Shown in pieces: positions 21,201 through 25,322 of a stretch of 32,928 nucleotides of DNA; positions within the stretch are counted from its first letter, which is position 1; every line of letters begins with the position of its first letter. The stretch is from Minisyncoccota bacterium (lineage in GTDB: Bacteria; Patescibacteriota; Minisyncoccia; Phycocordibacterales; JABAAK01). Both the position numbers and the translations under genes were made by a program. The stretch covers positions 325,466 to 358,393 of the forward strand of contig OY282360.1 of assembly GCA_958295675.1 (NCBI GenBank). The letters run 5' to 3'. Below the pieces are notes generated by a model. The model was not told the origin of the DNA, made no database searches, and saw only the letters and a list, made by a program, of their open reading frames with translations.

Positions 21201-21562
21201 CACCTGCAGCACCGCCCGCAGAAGCACCGACACCACCCGCACCTCCTGTAGCACAACCCGCGGCAGAAGCACCGACCGGCGTACCGGCACCGCTAGCACT
21301 GCCGGCACCGAAGCGAAGAACACTCGGCGCGCCGCAATTCTTTTCCACGGACAGCGGTTCAGCGGCACCTCCCGCAGCACCCGCAGCGCCGACACCTCCC
21401 GCACCTCCTGTAGCACCACCTGCACCACCCGCACCTCCTGTAGCAGCACCGACACCGCCTGCGGACGACAGGGAAGAGAGAACAGCACCGCCGCAGCCGT
21501 TCTACAATGAAGATGCGACACAGCAGCGCAACCGCAGAACATTCAACCCGGGTGCCTTCTGA
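9206..21562 (+). CDS. Giant secreted Ig-like/cadherin-like surface protein, complete, 4118 residues
   Basis: The N terminus is a clear signal peptide: hydrophobic residues 12-30, then SSA before Q34. Next come four cadherin-like beta-sandwich domains (PF12733-like; roughly residues 81-177, 243-334, 391-485, 545-638, each with 'LTLSD/LTVSD...TAYTADVA...EGENTVTI...YTLTITR'). Glu/Asp-rich linkers of about 30-60 residues separate them. Residues 700-3840 are Ig-like modules with 'AGN' and 'DTTAP' signatures. The C-terminal order is a nine-Gly run (about 3850), PG_binding_1 domain (3897-3960), coiled coil (3966-3995), Pro/Ala tail, and a polar end finishing NPGAF. From residue 1186 on it is a near-copy of the upstream giant gene, except at four exchange sites. 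There is no strong Shine-Dalgarno: AAGGG lies 17 nt upstream of the ATG. A surface adhesin role is inferred from domain content; the ligand is unknown. Confidence 0.93.
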   Translation: MHISQSIFLSRFVAVFVSMAMIFSVTMIPVSSAQVPPETPAANDGQQGTEDDSSEEQTGETQLPDDEDTSNTQPETPAEDDATLSALTLSDDMSFNEPFDAATTAYTADVANTIETVTVSATPVNSNATVVYTDTTDADTDTVGQQVTLTEGENTVTIIVTAQDGVTVQTYTLTITRAAEEPSEPEDDDTQPANEPADDEEEPVEENEESEEEEEPVEEEEESNEDGEEESEEEEETPTPTVSLSGLTVSDTDLNETFDPAVTSYTADVANTIENVTVTPAADDTMTVAFTDTTDTDTEEEGHQVVLTEGENTVTITVTAEDGVTVQTYTLTITRAAEEPSEPEDDNTQPANEPADDEEEPVEEEEESSEEEEEESEEENEEQETPAEDDATLSALTLSDDRSFNEPFDATTTAYTADVAHDVAEVTVSATATNSDATVVYDPTDADTDTVGHQVMLTEGENTVTITVTTQDGVTMQTYMLTITRTAEEPSEPEDDDTQPANEPADDEEEPVEEEEESEEEEESNEDGEEESEEENEEQEATPTVALSGLTVSDTNLNEPFDPAVTTYTADVANTIENVTVTPTADDTMTVAFTDTTDADTEEDGQQVNLTEGENTVTITVTAEDGVTVQTYTLTITRAVEEEEPSEPEDDDAAEPADDEEEETPEPVMESVPEPTVEVVAPPQPQAQRQQAQLPDDDTSDTQAAPTSAFTTFKIKSDTTHDTGVSQTDNITKKANPTFVVEHTTSFGPPDGTSDHYLTLRKKNSACPAAVPTAATNGTLNSAGWSSSINKFLTAGTSYTSIELAFLTNFSAGTRCILAHYTQGSAYTPVTATYKMLEITIDTTAPSAPTLALHDPSATPADDSTPTFRLTVENGAAVSLYKAASCAGTAVATGTASSTSIDLTSSAVANGSYTFSAKQEDKAGNASACSTGVAYEYQQPTSAAPSSINLQDASDTGTDDDNITADHTAPVIEFTIVSGATITARYRKSGGTYTDIVAGKITASGTAGTVTLPDLTGATRDGDYNVEITQTESGKAATAATYTFTLDTTAPSITTVDLSTAAPFNSGDRYINNAEKAGTGTLVGPTAVTDANHASVTSSFAVIRSGAACDSSTSGFDIRANTTAADAAADGAYKICFRATDPAGNIGYAASTEIFTRDTTAPTFAISTTSSQENGATYSDDVYLNAADTVTLNVTMTDANVNAPTLNVQYGSGTGAAVPNPVGTKTATTITIGTLGARAGFAKDNSTLTASQVTNNNREYIRFTITPVSGFALPVGTMYVCPVSALADTTPAATGCTSLGNTPLLQTNPLDEDFEVTSANMAEINGGVVFMIVSGGARVVRQVVPVTITTTNSYAYTDTIASGDNGILKTKITGITDAAGNAATDQASFANYDIDGTSGDNYIADTTAPTASVTVGNISYTGANTVSSVKYLNAGDEVSVPVVFANGPMKANNDVASAFKDDSDDSTVVTYGNAIADNDSGIDVIYTVSAGHNIAEDDLQFDLTNESSITDIAGNALSAFTIVDIDDVVIDTTPPALDVDTVGLRSADDSCADFDGTSGCDFGTNSDDITNNYENLELEVDLDTADTVKLHIYLDDGDNDKSDDLTALDSDGDYDTLTATTVNTDVDYDSGASANAVTTKKLYIRAEDRANNTANSDTFTLTIDRQAPTAPTAPDLHADTDSSGGDGTTSDDLTNHATVVFDVATHTRTTQCRFVYEGAYAAAAANACVPASTDHDHDSDGTPTAYANADLYTNATEQEETFKTREYDIAGNHTDSSATTVHFDRSISEALFDLKPGSDSGYSNTDNITNDNAPTITLSSLESSTAPTSGTGQARVEVYAWTPASSSDTSFLDSSGDGQTAELGTALRTIVNATSASMDQTFGSQSDGVYRIVTKHTDDAGNVAWTSAPATKLAYDATASSGYGFDASTATNVLIIDTQKPAAPAAPDMTPVLDTFGANGNLARDGTNTDDITRNQDLAFLVDSSVRDFNDAADLTGAALARERHHIALWEWDTETFASGTTETAASGQSITINGGSRTHTQPALTSTDGTATSNIAGTTAITNAGFADSTRKGSLFTHRFAGAAVNTTDDYYIAAKQVDAAGNTSDYGDATTVTIDRDPPRSPRQEIRLHRATDTGTSDTDGRTTSRTPIFAVKFPRESAGSGPDRQDEHARHGADYYEIWWDPDATDGINEADFEYPSRPGNDDQASYGWIDPTVTATANSIIPGATGYTASLLDNYQGSTALLDGVSVRVQMQSAPNINQEYAYRVVAVDYAGNSNLSLQNTVSIPTVLPPTPSNPILADATNSGLNSDTITNNTTVTVNTAYANRSGAGTEETAERQGQAAQNVQTLRFTVTPPTDSTLTAKTVDRSHSTVAPTALAAAVTDNGFTLPLGHETGGTNQNFTTGYTYAGDFNLASIFGVSADHLPDGDYTFSVIALNAGNERSKPTVTPLTVTLDTTDPTIGTVTDGTTEGNVVDGTRHLKAGDTVTVQVPLIDAHQPATAPTVHFRFGDSETDRSATAGAVVTTATRRVGLQSGGPTIAVQIAAGGVQIDPTAASAQSVLGSYFRAFDPDAVVTASAGNLSVTSSVIAGATLHDIKIIHNYTDSGAFWDSDDVPTTFSSVTQNGNVLTATYESIFDDLVARTLVGNSNITSFLTGSITLPIPPTYPYTYDIQSGDTGELKYKITNVTDGAANSIDDQDSFTTLSTTVADTTAPDITLIRDRAHDASDKDDTEYIATALDANFNRIVSKDSVGTGSCTNAATLTGYTDYVNPSASPPVTATAITANNANGRCFIAVDHAGNQAADHAGDSDSTIIVGIGNFEVVDEDDTGSDSDDEITSDDTPRFAGTTAPNTPVRIVLTESTEQIGQTAGSGTTVTSQTAAGGIRVVSGDTAEKVLQRFFRSVVPGATVTYDETTGTATVTNAPNIVGVSDITHLSYFIPGSTNASSSGLTYSAALTADGLTLTFLSNGADFESVVTTALSLLTTRAYFLAGEIITIDASVSVTSDSAGQFTTPAAPAFDDGTHALKGYITINSARSGPFALGDLVIDTEAPELAFTDDVNEGPVQSDTVVVTMTPSGDTFNGFAYSDDRNCGSGDTYTGSSTTLTITTEDENGKYVCAKATDTAGNIGYSPPSSTTVNVQYTVNIDVTPPVVQVFRIGSGATSQFVVTAQDTNALTAIYKDNTASSACTTAAYPNPPAAPASWTSYDNAMPTALTADDSNGLCVIFADAAGNKVAQHITDGGTYPLGVDDFTIVTADDSGGNDADRVTNDSTPRFTGTSVPGSVGTIVIDREVGETTTASTTISDQTGATTPAPSALVSGDDAQSVLSRFFQRVDPSATVTVSGDSITVTSSVITGFTDLKFASYTTSDGVKSSSDVPVTTASTISATGATSTGGSNLGTIITAQPLGTISHFLVGTVEQKIAEITASDYDRTMTNTFTTAAAASIPDGTYTPKGYIDLTDNNIDDPVGPFDLPQITIDTVVPFVTADATFFTVRVPGSDNYFKPGDTVFFQGTERQVYGTPPYTNVFLPRPSSSVHLNEQVYDPVVSFAGQSFTGCTGSSSSPFTITCTGTSFTLSSDAEEGVASLEIVTEDLAGNEWRYSDSQYYNTGAARGYDNPSSIIIDKTAPTYTLSIDKSIAKAEDTVSITVDAEDVNGVLIGTTPAVISETNPLVVTFDGTQYSFNTLPGSFTHTFSATAATGPRTITVPTLYDPAGNILAGFSREMTFLDTGVPSIRGFHFSTAAGMLAVSAVADRNNDPSLTTDETIRFSFAGACAEFPGSPDFTGDPQEDSQRYNFSITIPDGVYAANTCQLIVTDQAGNASSATDENAIFRVQIDSTARRRGGGGGGGGIGLARFRDSLNTDEETGVADAPAPEISVTPQRPTYTQGDRNPAIRALQAILNSKGFTVAESGPGSAGQETDYFGPATERAVRAFQEANSIPVTGLLDHATQVALLPEADSATKTQIIAALREEIARVTARINELLAQQGAEETPAAPPAEAPTPPAPPVAQPAAEAPTGVPAPLALPAPKRRTLGAPQFFSTDSGSAAPPAAPAAPTPPAPPVAPPAPPAPPVAAPTPPADDREERTAPPQPFYNEDATQQRNRRTFNPGAF
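12845..13265 (+). other. Variable module site 1, type A in giant gene 2
   Basis: Type A segment with 'MYVC', a second Cys 16 residues on, and 'ANMAEINGGVVFMIVSGG'. It has the same conserved flanks as 91-478 but little sequence identity to it beyond the type A signature. Confidence 0.7.
16780..17208 (+). other. Variable module site 2, type B ('VLxRFF'-like) in giant gene 2
   Basis: Segment between the same flanks as 3991-4406, but of type B: 'SAQSVLGSYFRAFDPDAVVT', then 'VTSSVIAG', then a closing 'ITSFLTGSITL' strand. It has no cysteine pair. Confidence 0.8.
17797..18213 (+). other. Variable module site 3, type B in giant gene 2
   Basis: Counterpart of 4997-5414: 'KVLQRFFRSVVPGATVTYDE' is conserved, while the part after 'NAPNIVGVSD' differs from gene 1. 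Confidence 0.7.
19074..19494 (+). other. Variable module site 4, type B in giant gene 2
   Basis: Type B segment: 'DAQSVLSRFFQRVDPSATVT', 'ITVTSSVITGFTDLKFASYT', closing 'ISHFLVGTVEQKI'. It resembles the site 2 type B segment of the same gene more than anything at site 4 of giant gene 1. Confidence 0.8.
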
Positions 21563-21624
21563 TCGTGCAACGAATGCAATGGGAATAACACGACAGGAGC
21601 ACCCGCCAAAATCATAAAAAGGGC

Positions 21625-21662
21625 AGAGCAGGGAAGAGAGAGACACCTCTCTTCCCTGCTCT
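21625..21662 (+). terminator. Hairpin after giant gene 2
   Basis: A perfect 16-bp stem (21625-21640 with 21647-21662) and 6-nt loop. It is the same element as after giant gene 1, with an A-tract on the left and no strong T-run on the right. Confidence 0.65.
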
Positions 21663-21701
21663 TGTCGTACGATGTGTGGTGATCAGTGCATGATAATAAG
21701 G

Positions 21702-21707
21702 TATAAT
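21702..21707 (+). promoter_or_regulatory. -10 element for first LRV gene
   Basis: Consensus TATAAT, 41 bases before the ATG at 21749. No good -35 is visible. The element is duplicated with the gene (22633-22638). Confidence 0.5.
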
Positions 21708-21748
21708 AACATTTGGATGTTCTTTTAACTCACACCGAGGAGGTTGCC

Positions 21749-22414
21749 ATGCGTGCACATTATTTGAGCAAATCACCGGAAACCCTGACCAGACTTGCTG
21801 CGGATGAGGATGAGAGCATACGACGGGAAGTCGCCTTACACCCAAACACGCCTCAGGAGGTGCTTGCGCGCCTTGCCGGAGACACGGATGAGTATGTGCG
21901 GATGAATGTTGGTAGTAATAAAAATACACCTCCTGAAATCCTCACCCTGCTTGCAAAAGATCAAGATTGGATTGTGCGGTTGGCTGTCGCCGATAATCCG
22001 AACACGCCTCAGGAGGTGCTTATACGCCTTGCCGGAGACACGAATGAGCGTGTGCGCCAGAATGTTGCCAAGCATAAAAATACACCTCCTGAAACCCTCA
22101 CCCTGCTTGCAAAAGATCAGGATAAGGTTGTGCAATGGGCTGTTGTGCGATGGGCTGTTGCCGCAAACAGGAACACACCGAAAGAAGTTCTCACCGAGCT
22201 TGCCAAAGACAAGGATGTAGGTGTGCGAATAATTGTCGCCATGAATCCAAACACACCTGTAGAAGTGCTTGAAATGCTTGCCAAGGATAAAAACGCAAAT
22301 GTGCGAGTGTTTCTCATCACGAATAAAAATCTACCGCTGGAAATCTTCAGACAGCTTGCCGAGGAGGATCAAGACGAATCTGTGCGGCGGGTTGCTGCCA
22401 AGATAAAGCGGTGA
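21749..22414 (+). CDS. Leucine-rich-repeat-variant (LRV) protein A1
   Basis: 221 residues made almost wholly of eight repeats of about 24-26 residues with the LRV pattern 'NTPxEVLxxLAxDxDxxVRxxVAxxP' (PF01816-like, right-handed alpha/3-10 solenoid). The start is set by GAGGAGG at 21737-21743, five bases before the ATG; an in-frame ATG at 21713 is upstream of this site and close to the -10, so it is rejected. There is no signal peptide or membrane segment, so the product is probably cytoplasmic. Repeat 5 has a 5-residue duplication from a 15-bp direct repeat (22128-22157). The Azotobacter LRV protein carries an N-terminal cysteine cluster for an Fe-S centre, but this protein has no cysteine. 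A binding or scaffold role is likely from fold; the partner is unknown. Its own promoter-like -10 and terminator make it a single-gene unit. Confidence 0.88.
   Translation: MRAHYLSKSPETLTRLAADEDESIRREVALHPNTPQEVLARLAGDTDEYVRMNVGSNKNTPPEILTLLAKDQDWIVRLAVADNPNTPQEVLIRLAGDTNERVRQNVAKHKNTPPETLTLLAKDQDKVVQWAVVRWAVAANRNTPKEVLTELAKDKDVGVRIIVAMNPNTPVEVLEMLAKDKNANVRVFLITNKNLPLEIFRQLAEEDQDESVRRVAAKIKR
22128..22157 (+). repeat. 15-bp tandem microduplication inside LRV gene A1
   Basis: Two adjacent 15-base units that differ at one base, adding five residues to repeat 5. The same event is present in A2 (23059-23088), so it predates the gene duplication. Confidence 0.8.
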
Positions 22415-22421
22415 ACCATCT

Positions 22422-22462
22422 ACACTCCGAACATATCACACATGTTCGGAGTGTATTTTTTA
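22422..22462 (+). terminator. Terminator of LRV gene A1
   Basis: Perfect 13-bp stem (22422-22434 with 22442-22454), 7-nt loop, then ATTTTTTAT. It begins 8 bases after the stop codon. Confidence 0.9.
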
Positions 22463-22536
22463 TATATTTTTCTTTGTATGATATACTATTACAGGAAGTT
22501 TTTTAACCAACAAACTGACTGAAAGGAGAGTCACTG

Positions 22537-22659
22537 ATGAACTTCTTAAAAAGAGTCCAGGTGCCGCCGGAGCTCACGGATCAGAACGCATCTCCGGATG
22601 TCCTCGCACAGTATGAATACATAACAATAAGGTATAATAACATTTGGATGTTCTTTTAA
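22537..22659 (+). pseudogene. Truncated N-terminal remnant of LRV gene C
   Basis: ATG at 22537 opens a 40-codon frame starting MNFLKR and running to 'SPDVLAQY'. It matches the first 26 residues of the intact gene at 23471, together with the upstream intergenic sequence and AAAGGAG site. After position 22612 the similarity stops and the frame runs through ten unrelated bases into the promoter region of LRV gene A2, ending at TAA 22657. This is the breakpoint of a tandem duplication that copied A plus the start of C. It may still be translated as a 40-residue peptide, but no function is expected. Confidence 0.8.
22633..22638 (+). promoter_or_regulatory. -10 element for LRV gene A2
   Basis: TATAAT carried over by the duplication. 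The sequence upstream of it now comes from the truncated C gene, so any -35 differs from that of A1. Confidence 0.45.
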
Positions 22660-22679
22660 CTCACACCGAGGAGGTTGCC

Positions 22680-23345
22680 ATGCGTGGATATTATTTGCGC
22701 AAATCACCGGAAACCCTGACCAAACTTGCTGCGGATCCGGATGAGAGCATACGGAAGGAAGTTGCCTTACACCCGAACACGCCTCAGGAGGTGCTTGCGC
22801 GCCTTGCCGGAGACACGGATGAGTATGTGCGGATGAATGTTGGCAAGAATGAAAATACACTTCCTGAAACCCTCACCTTGCTTGCAAAAGATCAAGATTG
22901 GATTGTGCGGGGGGCTGTCGCCGATAATCCGAACACGCCTCAGGAGGTGCTTGCGCGCCTTGCCGGAGACACGAGTGAGTATGTGCGGAGGAATGTTGCC
23001 CGGCATGAAAATACACTTCCTGAAACCCTCACCCGGCTTGCAAAAGATCAGGATGAGGTTGTGCGATGGGATGTTGTGCGATGGAATGTTGCCGCAAACA
23101 GGAACACACCGAAAGAAGTTCTCACTAAGCTTGCCAAAGACAAGGATGTAGGTGTGCGAATAGCTCTCGCCATGAATCCAAACGCACCTGTAGAAGTGCT
23201 TAAAATGCTTGCCGAGGATAAAAACGCAACTGTGCGAATGTGTCTCCTTGAGAATAAAAAACTACCGCTGGAAACCTTCAGACAGCTTGCCGAGGAGGAT
23301 CAAGACGAATCTGTGCGGCGGCTTGCTGCCAAGATAGAGCGGTGA
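22680..23345 (+). CDS. Leucine-rich-repeat-variant (LRV) protein A2
   Basis: 221 residues, a tandem duplicate of the gene at 21749 (offset 931 bases) with many substitutions, mostly at variable repeat positions. It has eight LRV repeats of 24-26 residues, including the same 5-residue duplication in repeat 5. The start is fixed by GAGGAGG at 22668-22674, five bases before the ATG; an in-frame ATG at 22644 is ignored for the same reason as in A1. It has no signal peptide. Substitutions relative to A1 include changes of charge (K to E, Q to R) in the solenoid faces, which would suit binding to a different partner, but that is inference. The gene is followed by its own terminator. Confidence 0.88.
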   Translation: MRGYYLRKSPETLTKLAADPDESIRKEVALHPNTPQEVLARLAGDTDEYVRMNVGKNENTLPETLTLLAKDQDWIVRGAVADNPNTPQEVLARLAGDTSEYVRRNVARHENTLPETLTRLAKDQDEVVRWDVVRWNVAANRNTPKEVLTKLAKDKDVGVRIALAMNPNAPVEVLKMLAEDKNATVRMCLLENKKLPLETFRQLAEEDQDESVRRLAAKIER

Positions 23346-23352
23346 ACCATCT

Positions 23353-23393
23353 ACACTCCGAACATATCACACATGTTCGGAGTGTATTTTTTA
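23353..23393 (+). terminator. Terminator of LRV gene A2
   Basis: Same 13-bp stem as after A1 (23353-23365 with 23373-23385), followed by a T-rich run. Confidence 0.9.
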
Positions 23394-23412
23394 TATATTT
23401 TTCTTTGTGTGG

Positions 23413-23418
23413 TATACT
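23413..23418 (+). promoter_or_regulatory. -10 element for LRV gene C
   Basis: TATACT, 52 bases before the ATG. The upstream region is T-rich with no clear -35. The equivalent before the truncated copy also reads TATACT (22483-22488). Confidence 0.45.
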
Positions 23419-23470
23419 ATTACAGGAAGTTTTTGACCAACAAACTGACTGAAAGGAGAGAGAGTCACTG

Positions 23471-24277
23471 ATGAACTTCTTAAAAAGATTCCGGTTGCCG
23501 ACGGATTTCATAGATCAGAACACATCTCCGGATGTCCTCGCACAGTATGTGTACCACCGCAGCGTGAGGGTTCGGCAGTATCTCGCCGGACATGAGTGGG
23601 TTTCTGCTGAGATTCTGGATAAGCTTGCCAGTGATCAGAAAGTCAGTGTGCGACGCAATGTCGCAGTGAATCCAAACACAGCACCACGAACTCTTGAACG
23701 ACTTGCTGAGGATCAGAAGACCGGTGTGCGACGCAATGTGGCATTGAATCCGAATACTCCTCCGCACATTCTCGGCAAGATTGCCTGGGATAAAAATCTG
23801 CGTGTTCGGTACGCTCTCGCCAAAAATCCAAACGCAGCACCACGAACTCTTGAACGACTTGCCGAGGATAACAATCGCTTTGTAAGGAGCATGGTTGCGT
23901 TGAACCCGAACATATCTTTGGAAGTCCAGATGCGACTTGCCAAAGATAGGAAAGGAATTGTGCGAACATCTCTCGCCGTAAATGAAAACACCTTTCCGAC
24001 GGTCCTTCAGAATCTTGCCTACGATAAAGATGATGTTGTGCGAATGCGCGTCGCCCGACACTCAAACACACCTGTAGTTGTGCTTGAGTATCTTGCTAAT
24101 GACAGCAATGTGAATGTACGGTTTATGGTTGCTTGTAACCAGAACACACCGGTGGCATGTCTCATTCTTCTCAGCACAGATGAGAGTGTTGATGTGCAGA
24201 AACAAGTTGCCATAAACATAAACACACCACAGGACATTCGCTCGAAACTGATTGAGGAGTTAGAAATAAACCCGTAA
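23471..24277 (+). CDS. Leucine-rich-repeat-variant (LRV) protein C
   Basis: 268 residues. After an N-terminal cap of about 45 residues (MNFLKRFRLP...), roughly nine LRV repeats follow with the pattern 'NPNTAPRTLERLAEDxxxxVRxxVA'. Two repeats are internally near-identical (from about residue 76 and from about residue 122), pointing to repeat duplication within the gene. The Shine-Dalgarno AAGGAG lies at 23453-23458, 12 bases from the ATG; the truncated copy upstream has only 8 because it lacks a 4-base AGAG insertion, which may lower translation here. No signal peptide is present, so a cytoplasmic product is likely. A single-gene unit with its own terminator. Function unknown beyond a probable binding solenoid. 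Confidence 0.88.
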   Translation: MNFLKRFRLPTDFIDQNTSPDVLAQYVYHRSVRVRQYLAGHEWVSAEILDKLASDQKVSVRRNVAVNPNTAPRTLERLAEDQKTGVRRNVALNPNTPPHILGKIAWDKNLRVRYALAKNPNAAPRTLERLAEDNNRFVRSMVALNPNISLEVQMRLAKDRKGIVRTSLAVNENTFPTVLQNLAYDKDDVVRMRVARHSNTPVVVLEYLANDSNVNVRFMVACNQNTPVACLILLSTDESVDVQKQVAININTPQDIRSKLIEELEINP

Positions 24278-24284
24278 CAGGACC

Positions 24285-24323
24285 AAGATCCGAACATGCA
24301 CATGTTCGGATCTTACTTTTTTA
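24285..24323 (+). terminator. Terminator of LRV gene C
   Basis: Fourteen complementary bases on each side (24285-24298 with 24301-24314), which in practice form a stem of 12-13 bp with a small loop, then ACTTTTTT. It shares the CCGAACAT core with the A1 and A2 terminators. Confidence 0.9.
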
Positions 24324-24720
24324 CATATTAGTTAATTATTTGTGGGAAGAAATAAAAGGAAAGAGTGGGGGAGAGGACAAAGTTAATGAAAGTAAAAATT
24401 ATGCCACTATATTTTACTAAAAAGCATATTATTATATAATATATAAAGATTGACAAAAAGTAATAATATTATATTCAAGAATATTGACATAATAATATTT
24501 ATATACATAATATAATTTATGAATTTTTAGGTAGGGTATGTATAAAGTACTAACAACCTTGTACACCTTGACTTCTGAAATTGAATTAGCATCATTATAT
24601 ACCCCTTTATGTATGCTTATACCTCTCTATTCTCATTCATGATTGACTCTTTCTCCTCAGGTCGACTACAAAGATAAAAATTGTCAGCATTCCCTGTACG
24701 CCAACATATAGTATTTTATT
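24324..24720. other. AT-rich intergenic region without a supported gene
   Basis: No coding frame is supported. The stretch 24410-24530 is extremely AT-rich and holds two TTGACA boxes 34 bases apart (24450-24455, 24484-24489). The second is followed at 18 bases by TAATAT. A bulged inverted repeat (GGGTAT..ATAA at 24535-24546 with TTATATACCC at 24596-24605) lies downstream. It could be a promoter for an unrecognised short RNA, but no clear terminator is seen. Confidence 0.5.
24484..24513 (+). promoter_or_regulatory. Promoter-like sequence in AT-rich region
   Basis: TTGACA, 18-base spacer, TAATAT. It lies about 290 bases before the next gene, and such matches are expected by chance in AT-rich DNA. 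Confidence 0.3.
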
Positions 24721-24749
24721 TTGACGAATTTTACGAAAAATATTATATT
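24721..24749 (+). promoter_or_regulatory. Promoter of short LRV gene
   Basis: TTGACG at 24721-24726, 17-base spacer, TATATT at 24744-24749. The predicted start near 24756 gives a leader of about 50 nt. Confidence 0.6.
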
Positions 24750-24805
24750 ATTCTTCAGGGAGAAAGATTCTCTCTTGTTCCAAACCAAAGAGAAAGGAGT
24801 GTCTC

Positions 24806-25201
24806 ATGAGTACTTTGCTGAAAGTGTTTCTAATGGTGTTTGTTTCTGCGCGAAAGGACTATGCGACACATTCAGCATCTTTAGAAGATCTCTGGCGGCT
24901 TGCCAGGGACAAAGATGTGCGTGTACGGCGAGAGGTCGCCAAGAATTCAAACATCGCAGACCGATATATGCTTGCATATCTTGCCCGAGATAGGGATAAA
25001 GATGTGCGATGGTTCGTCGCTCTGCATAAGAATACACCGCCAAAATCACTTGCATTGCTTGCCAGAGACCCATGTCGTATTGTGCGAGCGGCGGTTGCCA
25101 TGAATCCAAACACGCCAATAGAATATCTGAAGTTGCTTGCCGGAGACGAGGATGGAGGGATACGGTGGATTGTTACTCATAAACTGGACATGACGGCCTA
25201 A
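24806..25201 (+). CDS. Short leucine-rich-repeat-variant (LRV) protein
   Basis: 131 residues with about four LRV repeats ('NTPPKSLALLARDPCRIVRAAVAMNP' type) after a 25-residue N terminus. Start chosen because AAAGGAG (24793-24799) lies six bases before this ATG. The N terminus contains a short hydrophobic patch (LLKVFLMVFVSA) not seen in the other LRV proteins; it is short for a signal peptide and may simply be the solenoid cap. Repeat sequences are close to those of the three larger paralogs downstream (for example 'NTPPKSLALLA'), so this could be a shortened relative. It has its own promoter and terminator. Function unknown. Confidence 0.82.
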   Translation: MSTLLKVFLMVFVSARKDYATHSASLEDLWRLARDKDVRVRREVAKNSNIADRYMLAYLARDRDKDVRWFVALHKNTPPKSLALLARDPCRIVRAAVAMNPNTPIEYLKLLAGDEDGGIRWIVTHKLDMTA

Positions 25202-25209
25202 TCCAACTG

Positions 25210-25245
25210 AACCCAGAACATACCATGTGTTCTGGGTTTATTTTT
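25210..25245 (+). terminator. Terminator of short LRV gene
   Basis: 11-bp stem (25210-25220 with 25228-25238), 7-nt loop, then TATTTTTG. The T-run runs straight into the TTGACA of the next promoter. Confidence 0.9.
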
Positions 25246-25272
25246 GACAAATACGACACATATCTTTATACT
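25244..25272 (+). promoter_or_regulatory. Promoter of LRV gene D1
   Basis: TTGACA at 25244-25249, 17-base spacer, TATACT at 25267-25272: near-consensus. It overlaps the T-run of the preceding terminator. The leader is about 44 nt. Confidence 0.85.
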
Positions 25273-25322
25273 AATCATTAGAGGAAAGTTTCTTCTCACC
25301 TTGAGCCAAAGGAGGCAATTCA

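Larger units (their letters stand above)
12761..21662 (+). repeat. Direct repeat, copy 2 (giant-gene duplication)
   Basis: Partner of 3-9031. The match covers the C-terminal two thirds of the second giant gene plus the hairpin after its stop. Blocks of low similarity are confined to short segments, mainly the four exchange sites near 12845-13265, 16780-17208, 17797-18213 and 19074-19494. Confidence 0.9.

Noticed and set aside
22537-22659. Independent small gene of 40 codons with a good ribosome site
   Set aside because: Its first 26 codons are a copy of gene C's start, and the rest is read through the next gene's promoter region; a duplication remnant is the simpler reading.
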